Assembly (NCBI RefSeq): GCF_037975245.1
Contig: NC_092577.1
Coordinates: forward strand, 30,593,398 to 30,657,397
Direction: 5' to 3'
Origin: Apostichopus japonicus
Lineage: Eukaryota > Echinodermata > Holothuroidea > Aspidochirotida > Stichopodidae
Length of the DNA stretch: 64,000 nucleotides
Below, one piece after another: positions 1-12,700 of the stretch. The notes under the pieces were generated by a model, which searched no databases, was not told where the DNA came from, and saw nothing but the letters and a program-made list of their open reading frames with translations. Position 1 is the first letter of the stretch; each line of letters begins with the position of its first letter. The translations under genes were made by a program, and so were the position numbers.

Positions 1-3000
1 ACATAACACATTCAGGACACATTTAAGACATCACCGTGACATTAATTCCAGCCGAGAAATCCTTTAAGTTTAAATAGAGAAATGTTAAGATACATGCGAT
101 TTCAGATCGATGCAATTTACTCACTATTTGCGATGCCCTCAAACAGGTCCGCTTTCTTACACTAATTTTCTGTGGCCTTTTAACCTCATTAGTTAACGAT
201 TCTAGATTACATAGCTTCTAAATTTGACCAACGTAGCAGTTTTCTAGTACGAACCAGCCAATGTTTCTTCTCTTATCTGTGAAACATCTCTAACTTTCTT
301 TTTTTCTCTGTTCCACCCGATATAAACAAAAAGTAAAAACAAAAGGTGAAATGTTTTTTTAAGTTATTGCCAAAAAGTGATAGGAATTGAAATTGAAATT
401 GAAAGAAGAAGTTTTTAAAGTGAATACAAATAGGAGAGATGAATATGCTACTCTTAAAGTATGTGACTTGTGTGTCAGGCACAAAACAAAATGCACTGCT
501 ACTGCCAATGACTGTGATAAGTATCAACCAAACAAAAAAATATATAAATTTAAAGTTTATTTTTACAAAAATTTGGATGAAATTCATCTCTGGTGACTTG
601 TCGGAGAATACATTAATAGTTACCTCCAGTAACGATACCTGAATGATTAAAAAAAATAATAATAATAATAAAAATGCTATTGCCTTTATAAACATCTCTC
701 TTACTCCCTCTTGAAACATCCTCCCCAACCTGTCACTCTCCCCCACCCCTCCCCCACCACTGACACACAAGCTGCACATCAGTCTTCAAGACAACGATAC
801 CTCTTTTTCATAGCACAGTAAGTGCAGGACTGACGGTGAACACTCCCTTAATAATATACTCCCACACATAGACCCATAGACCTACGACCCACCCCCCACC
901 CACCTCCCTGACTGACCCCAATCCCCCTCCCTTCTCCACTGCACTACTGCTGAAACGAGCTGATTAACCTTTGCAATGCCGATGTTATTGGCATAATAAA
1001 GTTACAACTTTAGAGGTCAAATATGGAAACAAACTAGGCACTGGATCTTCAACCCATCATATCTTCTTAAGAATACAACATATACTTAATAAATAATATA
1101 CTTAAAGTGAAATTAAATTTCACTGAACGCTCATGGGCGGTTATTACAGTAAAAGTACTATCACAGATTACGCAATCTTGTGATTCACCACCACGGCCTA
1201 CTTTAAGATTATCGTAAATATATTAAGTACTGCATGATGAAATGAAACAAATATATACTTGCCAAGTCGCCTAAGAAAGAAAATAATATCTGTGCAAACG
1301 CAGAGTTTGATCATGACGTCCAATAAATGTTTGCAGTACGCAGTCTTATTAAAAAAAATAATGAAAAAAAAAATATTACAACTTAATAGAATCTACAATC
1401 AGTTCATTTGGAAGTTATAGGTAAGCCGAACAGAAACTTCTTTATACGTACATCAGTTACGACAACCACTCACTGAAAATGAGAGATGTAAAATTCTCCT
1501 TACTATCTGTCATATTCTAGTGTGCAGCATGATAAGTACAAACATAAGTACAAATATACCACTGATAGTGTTGGTGTATGTAACCCTTGACCCGACATAC
1601 GACCTTTGTGCAGACACCCATTCTGATACACTATTGTCATGAGAACTTAATTAAATAAACTTAAAAGAAAAAAACAGCCAGATGATGTTCCAACCTGAAG
1701 TGGTTGACGTCAAATGTTATGAAACGAACAGAAAGAAAAGAAAAAAAATTCAGGGACCTGTATATGCAGACCTGGCAAAACAAGAGGGTTGCTACAAAAC
1801 AGAAGTATAAATAGTGACAATCCTGTAAAGTTATAAATGTGAGAAAAGCTACGCAAAAAGTGGTATGGAAGACATGATTTTCCTACATTCAAATTAATAC
1901 TCTCAACGCCAACTCATTTAGTTACTGACGCTGAATACCAGCAACATGAATGTTTAAATGTTAAATCTATACAAAATGAATGATGGAATGATCATTAATA
2001 ATAATTGTTTATTTCCACTCCCAGTATACATTTCAATAATTATCAACAAAATAAACATAATCACAAACAACTCATGATATTTCAACTTCATTATTATACT
2101 GCCTTACCAATTAACTCTGTGATTCTCCAGAACCCCCCACCCCCCCCCCCCTTCCACACCTTTCTTCTGACTCACAGTAAATAATATCTTGCATAAAATT
2201 GATCAAATTTGGGCAAAAAGATTTAAAAAAAGATCACACCAAACTTATCATCATCTTTCCATCATAAAATGCATATTCTTTTGCAATAAGAGACACTGTG
2301 GGCCTTACTGATAATACTTTGCAATGACATTACCAATGAGGTGCGGTAATAAGCTATTGCATAATTTCCTACAAAAGAAGAAACAGCCCCAACCCCTCCC
2401 CACCCCTCCCAAAAAAACAAGATAATTCATCAGTTATTTCACTGTTTGTCGGACATCAAAATAATAATAAAGTTTAACTTTTAACATGTGCCGTACATAG
2501 ATGCATAGTTTTTAAGTACACAGCCTCATATGCTCTCTGCCAAATTTACAAAGTAAATGCATATTTCAGTTAACCCTGCCTCTTCCTTTGTGTGATCACC
2601 ATGGCAACCCCCTGGTGGCATCTTTCATTGCACCCTCTCCCTGGAACCCTTCTTGGTCACTACAAATGATCGATGATAGCTTTGGACTAAATGTAAACCT
2701 GGAAAAGCTTAATATGTCATTCTTTTTGTCCAATATATAAAAAAATTCTTAAATATACATGATACCATCAGCCATTCAATACTTATCTAACTTATTTAAC
2801 TAAAAAAGTAATTTTTTATTTTCCATGTTGATTAATAAACCACTGTGTCAAATACAAAAGCTGCAGCAGCTGCAAAGATCTTGCATAGCTAGGATGTATC
2901 AATATCAAACAATAGGGAATGTCTTCAAACACCTGCACAGTGTCTATTGTTTGAAACTGTGAATTACAATACATGATGTCCTATGCAGCCTGGCTGCATG

Positions 3001-3550
3001 ATGCTGCAGCCCCCTCAGCATCCTACTTTTTGAGGATAAACCAAATTATACAAATTAAACACATCAGGCTTTCTAAAAATGCCCAAACATATTTGAATGC
3101 GCACATTTAGAGACATCTCTCGTAGAGCTAGTCGGCAGTTAGCCCGTTTCAATAGAGAAACTAAACCGCATGCAGTACAGTGTTAAGTATACATCCCTGC
3201 CTCACACAGCATGTGAAATCTCTACCAATTACAAACTTCAAGAAAATCTTTCCAGTGGAAAGAGAAGATCCCAGGAGCTACACCCCAAGCCCGACGGGTA
3301 ATGACGGGTACCCCGTCCACAACTTAAATTCTCTGCTTCGGGATCGAGGGGATTTTCTTCTCCCACACGGTGCAATCCAATTGGTTCATCTCATAGCCGA
3401 CCACTACTTCCGAAATGGCCGTACTTGCTCTAGTACGTTATCACTACCCAATGTTAATAACCTTTTAGTTATTCCATTCATCCACAAAAGCACAAAAAAC
3501 CCGACTTTTTGTATATATTCTTTTGTATATCGACTGTTTTGATACGTGAC
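1..3550. other. Gene-poor flank and aquaporin 3' side
   Basis: No coding exon is recognisable here. The sequence is AT-rich with C-runs (for example around 2136-2152) and short open frames without family resemblance. The part nearest 3550 should hold the 3' UTR of the minus-strand aquaporin. Candidate AATAAA signals on the minus strand lie at 2815-2820 and 2008-2013 (TTTATT on the plus strand), but which one is used cannot be told from sequence. Confidence 0.5.
2860..3014. repeat. Imperfect inverted repeat
   Basis: The outer arms contain GCTGCAGC-type blocks on both sides. The inner arms pair CAAACAATAG (about 2907) with CTATTGTTTG (about 2943), and TGCATAG with CTATGCA between them. The fold is imperfect. 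It may be a decayed MITE or a structured part of the aquaporin 3' UTR. Confidence 0.4.
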
Positions 3551-3748
3551 CTACATCTCCGAGACCATCTTGCCTCTGTACTGAGTGATCCGTTGAAGGG
3601 TCACCAGGTTTGGATCCATCTCTTGATCGTAGATGGACGATCCTTGATGCGACTCTGTGACGTCCAAGCTCTCTCTGTGCATGTTGAATATGTACCTGTA
3701 TATCAGAGCAGAGGCTATGGATCCCAAGAGTGGTCCGGCGATGTATAT
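3551..3748 (-). CDS. Aquaporin exon 5 (TM6 and tail)
   Basis: The acceptor CTTTCGTAG precedes ATATACATCGCC. Encodes residues 248-312: TM6 (IAGPLLGSIASALIYRYIF) and a polar tail with several S, T and Y residues that could be phosphorylated. Ends with TAG at 3551-3553. Confidence 0.92.
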   Translation of the reverse strand: MYIAGPLLGSIASALIYRYIFNMHRESLDVTESHQGSSIYDQEMDPNLVTLQRITQYRGKMVSEM

Positions 3749-6700
3749 CTACGAAAGATCCGGAGATAAACGGACAAAAAGTTGGTATTGAGAGAGAAAA
3801 AAGTTTAATATGTGGTCAAATTACAGATAGACAATATGTTATGATTTGTATTCTGTTATGCATTCTGTTATGTTATATTGCTATGTTATATAATGTTTTT
3901 TGTTATATTATATTATGTTATGTTTTGTTATATTATATTATGTTATGTTTTGTTGTATTATATTATGTTATGTTATGTAACGCTATGCTATGTTACCTCA
4001 TGTTGCATAGTGTATGTAGAGTTTGGAAAAGTGAGGAGTAAATTAAAGATAATTGTATTGACCATTTTACATGCTAAACTAAGAGGCACACTGTCATAAA
4101 AATTTGCAATAACATTAGATAGGGCAGCATAATGCAACTCATTGACTTAACTATCTTCTCCAGGGCTTCTTCTGAGAAGTATATAATGGCATTGATTCAT
4201 TTCACTATCGAAACTGAAACAAGGAATACTTATCTATGCTGTGACTACATTACAACAGCTTTTGTTTCTTATTGAAAAGATCGATTAAGTCGACTGCTGT
4301 TGAATGGTTTCTAAAACACTAAACCTAACATTTCACTTGGTGGGTGCAATTGCATGGTACTTCTATTTCCACATAGTATTGACTTGTGTGAATTTTTTAC
4401 AGTGATTTGTAATTCCGATCATCTTTAGAAAAACAAATTGTTTAAAAACTGCAAAAATCCTGTGTTGGATAATGAAAACGAATGATAACGTTTTGAAAAC
4501 TGCAAAACTGGACAAGGCAATTAAAAAAAAAAAAGTTGGAATATTTGTAAACAAAATGGAATATTTGTCAGGTTGCTATGCAGAGTTGCTATATGTATGA
4601 TATTATCAACCGATCAGACATGAACAATGGAATTATTGTAGTTGTTTAAATTTCACAGGTATGTACAAAGTACAGTGCTTCTACTCTTTATGAATATCGT
4701 ATCTGTTACACGGCTGTATAGTATCGCTCTGTACACAAAAGCTGTTGTAACATCTTGGGATTTGTATTGACCAATTTGGTCATTTCGTGGAGCCTTTTTG
4801 CTACATGCGATACCAGATGAATTAGTAGATGGAATGAGCAATGGTAAAATTTCATAGAAGCAGAAAATATGGGATAGCTTAGAATATTTGAGTTATATCC
4901 TCCTCTTGTACATATTCCATAGAATATCCTGCAAATCTGCCAGTTCCTGTTAAAAAATTGTTACCTCTAATATTGGAAGCCATAGGCTGTCTGGAACATT
5001 CAAGACTATCGCCGGGGCAACCGTCCTGACAGGATTCATGTTAGCACCGGTGAATGAAAACTGAAAGGGGGAAAAAAGAAATGCAATTCAGAAAAATGAT
5101 ATAAATACAGTACACAATGAAGATGTACTTTACTGACTAGAGCAAAGCATGGTTCCAGATCTAGCTGTTTAAACTCCCTCAAAGTGGTCACTCTCTTTTT
5201 CTCTCTCTCTCTCTCTCTCCCACCAGCCCTCCATTCCCACCTTAACAGCAACTACTATAAAACATGACACCCACCACATTTTATACTTCAGATGAAATTT
5301 CCATCCTTCAAATTTTTTGACAATAACGGCTCATTTTTTTTCATGGACTGGATTGAAATTTTGTTCAGCTCAAACATCACAGATAATTAAGACTTCTATG
5401 AAATTGTACTCTCTGGCTAAGACATAAGAAATAAACCACTGTGATGGTAGGAGGAATTTCGTGTGACATTTTCACACCTCAAATTCCCCACGCTACTGAT
5501 AGGAAAAGTGGATTACGAAAAGAAAGATTCATTCATTCATTCAGTTTAAAATCCGATGGGATTTCAAAGTAAAATTTCTATTCGGGCTGTGAAAAGAGTG
5601 ACAAGTTCAGAACATATTCAATCAAAAGGACTGATTCCCTGAGTGGGATATTCTATCTACTTTCTATTAAAGGCACACTGAATTATTAATCACATGTTAA
5701 AAAGATACAACGATAAAATTACACAAAGTTTTATTCACACAAAACTTCCCCAGTCTAATGGCAAAGTATATTTGTATATACTTTCTCTGGAGGGTAGAAT
5801 AAGTTTACCTTCCCAGTTCTGACATAACTGTATGTTTTGTTCATTCTCTCCCTAGGGGATAGAATTAGTTTGTAACATTAGATTCAACTCTCAAGGATTG
5901 AATCCCAATGTGGGATTATTTAATCTACCTCGGCTATAGAACTACATTGAATGAGCCAAAGTTTAATATAAAACTAAAGAAAATAGTTTAATAGAATAAA
6001 ACCTATAACAATAGATGACTGGATTGGGAAAATAGGTGAACACAACGGTCCATTTTACATAATTATCTCTAGCTGGCAAAATGGTAGTTTAGAATAACCT
6101 CACACTTGGACTGCACAATCTTATATTAATTCACTGTACAATAAACGCATTTAAATCTCTGTCAAAACGAACACTCTGGGAAGTTATCAAAACAGGTGAT
6201 ACTTTTAGAGGCCTAACACAACTTTGTTGACCATCCTCAAACCTTTCATTACATTACAAAAAGAAAGTTTAATCAAAGAGGACTCTTCACATCAGTCAAC
6301 AAGTGGTCCATTTTTTGGGCGAATGGACATGTGTACAAATAGTTATTCCAGGACTCAGCCTGCACTGCAGTGAACTTCAACTAACCATTGTCTTTCTAAC
6401 CATCAGCTCTCTCAGAAACCTTTGGAATAACATTTTGTTTGATGTAGATAGAGTACGACTGTCAATATTAAGAGACGGGTGTCAAGAATCAAGTTTGGGC
6501 CCTAACGACGATTATGTCACCGAGACACATTCTGTTCCCTTTGAAAATGATCTCATTCTTTATCTCATATTTTTTCCCGTGTTTCCCCCCATCCCCTCTC
6601 AAAATTTTCCTTGGGTTCCCAGGGCTGTTCCCCCTGACCACCCCACCCTTTACCAGACTTGTAAACAGATCGGGCAGGATACAACGAATCACTAGCAGTG

Positions 6701-9700
6701 AATTCTGATGTAGCCACAGGGCAAAGCGAGAGAGAAGTGATCTAAATGACCAGAACGCAGTGGTTGCTAAGAGACACGGTGAGGTGTGATACTACTGCAC
6801 TTTAGTTGATTAGCATCCCATTAGGGCAGGGGTGGGCAACCTTTTTGAATGAATGGGCCAGATATAAGGAGTGAAAAATTGACTGGGCTGCACCTAACCA
6901 ACGACCTGCTGTTGATTTCAAATCTTTGATTCCGAAGACTTTCAAGCAATAGCTGCACGTGTACTTAATCTGTATTCACCAAAACATAATGTCAATACAT
7001 TACAGTTGATAATTAATGGGGATAATAGGCATACCTAACAGCATCATTAGTGCCGATAAATTCCAAGCGACTAGCTCGTTTTTTGTGATGATGTAAAATA
7101 GATTGATTTTTTTTCTTTTTCTTGAGACATCTCACAGGCCGCAATAAAACCACTGGCGGGCCGTATGTTGCCCAATCCAGCATTAGGGCCTATAGGAAAA
7201 GCTTTCAAAATCTATTCTTGTGCATATAATTTACATAACTTTCTGTTCAACTTACACCCCATAGAGTCACTAAACAATAGGCCAGTCCAATCTGTAGAGC
7301 CTGCGACTTAGGAAGCCCTCGATGTTTATCAGTTGACGCAAGGAAGGCAAACACAAACAGAAAAGTAGTCAAGAGTTCCATGCCGAACGCTTGATGGTAC
7401 GTGACCAAACTGGAGGGCGATGTGTATCCCAGTTTCCCTTGAATCTGAAGCGGAAGAAACCTGACGAGAAAAGAACGGACGAAAAAATCAGAATTTAGAA
7501 AAGTAATAAAGTTCTGAGAAGTTACCAAAGGAACTCGTTCGAGTTCAGAAAAAAACATCTATGCCTGCAAATTTCCAATATTTTGGTGACCGGTACGGAA
7601 ATATCTGCAAAAAAAGTTGGCATTGGTAGTATACTTCGGTATGGCTATTATAGGTGTTTCCCACCTTAGTGCACGACTGGAGTCAGAGCCAGATTAGTTC
7701 AGTAGAACTGGGGGTCGAATGTAAGGGAAAAGACTGACTAATCGACGATCGTAATGCGATCAGTCAGATAGGAACGAATTAATATCGAGTTAAAACAGAC
7801 CCATTACTCGTGTTTCCAGCATGTTTAGCAGATACAAAGTTGTTAAAGTCATCAATAATTGGCCAAAAAATTGTTAACAATGCATGCTCTAAAATTTGCT
7901 TTCACTTTTCAAAAGCACTTTTCTTCTGAATGACGTGTCCTGACAACCAGTGCTCAAATTAAGTGAAAGCATCGAGTTGTCACTTAAGTTGTGGCCTTTT
8001 TGTTATAAATCTAAATCATTAATATATTAACTAATTAGAGGTCAAAACTTTTCCAAAAACCCCAGAGATATTTGCGACAAAAACAAACCCAGCGATCGTA
8101 GCAGCTGAGGGGAACATACAGATCTAGGGCCGCACTTGCTTTATCGAACAAACTCGGGAATATGTCCTGGCTTCTGTCATTTCTGTAAGGGTTTTCTCAC
8201 TTGGAATAAATTTTCTCGGTGGGCTTTTCAAATTTTTGAAAATTACCTTAGTGCCCTTTTGAAAGCTGAAAGATTACTGAGGGGGACCCTGTAATATTTT
8301 TTATGTTTTTGAAAATGCCAAGCAATATCTGATTTGCCATGTAGAAAATTTAAAAAAAAATTGCTTTTCCAGTCTTTGCCCCCTCAAGTCTTAATTTGAA
8401 TGTTGTACCAAACTGTTACTCCCAGACTGTTAAAAGTAGACAAATGAATATATTACATCTCAGGTAAGGTATATCAGAAGGACAACATTAAAGGGTGTGA
8501 AGACTCGTTCAAAAAGAAACATCTAATGCCGGTAATCTGACCTAGTTCTGAATGAGGTGTAACAGAAGTGTTAGACACCACCATCGATCCCAGAAAATAC
8601 ACACACAGCTTGCTACCGTCGGTAATTAGACAATTGTGTACAGTCAATACAAACAGCTGTGGTCAATACCCACAGCACAGTGTACAAACGATTCAGCAAA
8701 GGACATCTCAGGTCCAGCTAAAGATAACAAGGTATCACGTTTCATTACTGTCTGCATTTTGTAGCGACAAGCGAAAAACTTCACTTGCAAGCAACGGAAA
8801 GTTAACTTTTTAAAGATGGCGGCACGCTGTTTGGGGCGAGTCTTCAATACCTATAAGTTATTGTCAAAGCTTGAGCATCAGTGGCCAATATTTGAATTCC
8901 TATCATATTTGGGAGGGGGTAGCATATTTGGGAGGGGGTAGCATATTTGAGAGGGGGTAGCATATTTGGGAGGGGGTAGGTAGTGACTCTCAATACCATA
9001 ATTCTGATATATTTGCATCACCAAACTCCATTCAGTGGGTGGCAATATACCATATATACAGTTTTATTCATAAAGCCATTTTTATAGCTTACAGTGTTAC
9101 TTTTGTCAGGGATTTTTATCTTTTCACAGTTAACAATAATTGTTATATATAAGGGACACTCCATAATAGACTACACAGCGTTACCCTCCGGCACCCCTCC
9201 CAAAGAATAACAACAATCTGTAAAGAAGACCTTTCATGAAGTATTGAGATCTAACAAGTTGAAGGTATCAGAATGCAAAGTTAACAAAACACAACTTGTT
9301 TGTTGGAGGTCACAGAGTACTGCTATATATCCAAACAAGTCTCTTATATATAGTGAACACAAGGACGTTACTTGAATCACCACAGTACACAGAATTAGCT
9401 ATACAGTAGGGTCTTCTACAGTATGCAGTAATATGTTGAGTACTCCATAACTACTGTACACTACTGGAAGGACTAAGGATTAAAGTTAGGGATTACGTTA
9501 CCGTATGATGGAAGTTTTATATGATAATTTAAAAAATACTATCTGAGTCTAGGAATCATGCACTAAAGCCACAAACTGTATTCCTTGTAAGGAAGAAGTA
9601 AAATTTTAAGGAAATTATCTTTCTTTTGAATAAACTGTTCATTACAGGGTTAAAATGATACTAACTAGGCCTGACAAGAGGGGAGTGGGGATGGGGGGGT

Positions 9701-12700
9701 GGGGGAGGGTGGTACAGACTGGCAAATAAACCGGTACAAACTAAGTGTCTACGGTGCATTTTATAGTGTAATATACATAACAGCGAAAGCTCTTAGAAAG
9801 ATTCAACAATCAATAAAACCTTTTGGATTTAAATACTTTACGAGCAAGCTCTACAAACAAAGTACACATTTCTGATATAAATTTAGTTCATGACCTTTAG
9901 TAAATTATCCCAAGTTGTGAATCTTCCATTGATCTTGATGGCACCATAGATCAATGTTTACAACCAAACAAAACCAGTTTAAATTGAATTATTGATTAAT
10001 TAATTGAACTTTTCCTATGGAATTTCAGGTACAGTAGCAATATGTATCAGTGCTGGACACCTGTTACCATATGACCTTGTAATATAGACCCACCATTAAA
10101 AAACCTAACACAGTAAGTACACCTACTATTGATAGTATGCATACCACCATACTTTGGGAGATTTTGTTTTTGGTGCTCTTTTTCAAACAAACTGTATTTA
10201 GTCATAATTTAGGTGGTGAGGAAATTATTCAGAGTATACATTGATAGTGCATGAATCCGTTCTCCTGCAATTGACAACCTCAAACATGACTGAATGAGTC
10301 AGCTTCCAGATCAGAAAACAGCCCCAGTCTTTTATATATATTGATGTACAATAAATGTAGTACTGTAATTCCCATCTTTGAATACCAGTATACCATCCTA
10401 TATGACTTGTTTCAAGACTAAGTTACCAACCACCAAGGATAAATCAAGCCTGGTTAGAGAAATACATCTAGAGGTACTTCAGGCGGGGTTGAATGAGAAG
10501 GAGGGGCTTCGACCGGAAGTAGCCGGTCGTACAGGACGTATGGTGCTAAAAGGGTTTAATACTGTAGCAGTTTACTCTAGGCAGGGTAGAGTGAGCAGAG
10601 TGCAAATGTCGTGGGAAGACAGGTAAGCGAGAAGCTATGCATTTGAAAGTCCACCCTTTAGTAAGACTGTCAGATAGGAAAGTCCATACACATACAGTAG
10701 AGATATGGAGACAAGTATTTAAAGGAGAGAGGAGCGAAGTCAACTTTAACCATCCTCTTTGAACTTACCCATGTAACAAAAGAACTGCAGTGAAGCCACC
10801 GACAAACTGTACCATGATGTAAAACAATCCCTTCACCAGGCCGACCTGACGGGTCACCAGGAATGCTACCGTCACCGCTGGGTTCATGTGAGCGCCGCTG
10901 ATATGTTCAAAACATTGAGACAAGGTTACAACTGTGAAAAGATGTAAAAGAAAAACATAATAATCATAATATTATTCGATTTCTATATAGCGCTTTAATA
11001 ACAGCAATAGGTCTCAAAGTGCTTCACAGACGTTATATTACCCCTGGTTGATGATAACCTGTCCCAGAGACAATCCCTCCAGGCGGCTGCAGTTACATGC
11101 TGCGCACGACAAGTTACCTCACAGGTACCAAGTTAACCCCTGGGTGGAGAGAGGCAAATGAGATAAAGCATTTTGCCAAATGGAAACTACGTAATGAACT
11201 AGGCAGGAATGATGTTCAAATCGAACAAGCAATCATTTAGATCACAAGTCCGACGCCTTAGCCAATTGTCAATGACCCTCCATGACATGTGCTTGGGTTT
11301 CCTTCTGCTTTATATATTGCCATCTTTGCTATGTTCAACAAGTTTGCATTAATATTTAGTAAATATATCAAACTTTGAGCGTATCAAACATTTTTATTAA
11401 AATTCCTCCCTTTTGCTATGAAACTTTTGTAATGAAAGTGTTACACAGACCTCTTACATGTATTTTGCATAGAATCACATGTAAAGAGAACTGTACCAAT
11501 CCCTCCATATTTCTTTGGCCATTTGTATATTTCTATTTACAATATATATAACTATGCATATTGTGCACTATATCATAGCCTTGGAGAGTGTACAGAATCA
11601 GCATGTGGTATTTGACAGGTATAATGGTCACCGATTCAAAGCCAGACTTAATCCACAAGAGTGTGAGTTATTCTTCTAATTCTCTCCACACTGACACATG
11701 TGACTAGTCTACTATATACCATAATTATGTAGAGCTGCTACAATAGCTAGTTTGCACAGTATGTATATCATAGCTATACTAAAGCATACAGCATTATTGT
11801 ATAATATACATATTGTCAGGCAGCTATCGTGGATTACTAGCATATCATAGCTATATTATAAACATATTTACTGTAGTACAGGATACAGCAGTCTAGTATT
11901 ATGACTGCTGTATCCTGTACTAATATAAGACCTATGATATGCTAGTATTCCTTGATAGCTGCCTAAAAGTATGTATATTATAATGCTGTATGCTTTAGCA
12001 TAGCTATGTTATATGTACTGTGCAAACTAGCTATTGTAGCAGCTCTACATAATTATGGTATATAATAGACTAGTCACATGTGTCAGTGTGGAGAGAATTG
12101 ATAATACTGCTATTTTAGCATACAGATCTAAGCTGCCGTATAGTGCTGTGCCGTTTACACGTTTAAACGTGTAAGCGAACGAAACATCGTTTAAACGTTT
12201 AATAAAACCTGATGAACGTTTAAACGAAACTATGATATCAACTGAAAATTAAATTATTGGCAAAAATCGCGTATCAATTCCCGTGTTTATTTTGTCTACT
12301 ACGCGAAATAACAACACAACTTACGATCAGTCGAATCATAAACCGCGAACGTAATCCTACTTTGGCCCCCCCCTCCGATGTATCCGGCGATATGAATGGC
12401 TTAAACTTGAACGCTGTTATCCTTTTGTGAAAACTTCCTGATTCGCGGCACAAGTGTACTTTATATCGAGCCGACAGCGGCGGCGCAGATAATCCAGTCA
12501 ATGCATGTTCGATTGAAATGATTACAATCCCTGTCCATCACGTTGAACTCTCCGACCAGACAATACCGGGTCGAATACTCGACTTGGTAATAGTTGTTCA
12601 AATACATGATCAAAGGAAATGTATCGATTGGAGATCGTAAAAAAACTCTGAAAATCAGTAGAGAAATTACCAATTGTGTACGAAAAGTAAGTTGGTACAC

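Larger units (their letters stand above)
7461..10768. other. Aquaporin intron 2
   Basis: No exon is seen. It holds a 19-bp tandem repeat (8903-8979), a G-rich stretch near 9680-9710 and a dispersed repeat (10491-10630). The rest is unremarkable AT-rich sequence. Confidence 0.6.

Noticed and set aside
3180-3542. 120-codon plus-strand open frame
   Set aside because: It lies next to the aquaporin last exon, has no recognisable domain and low-complexity composition at its end.
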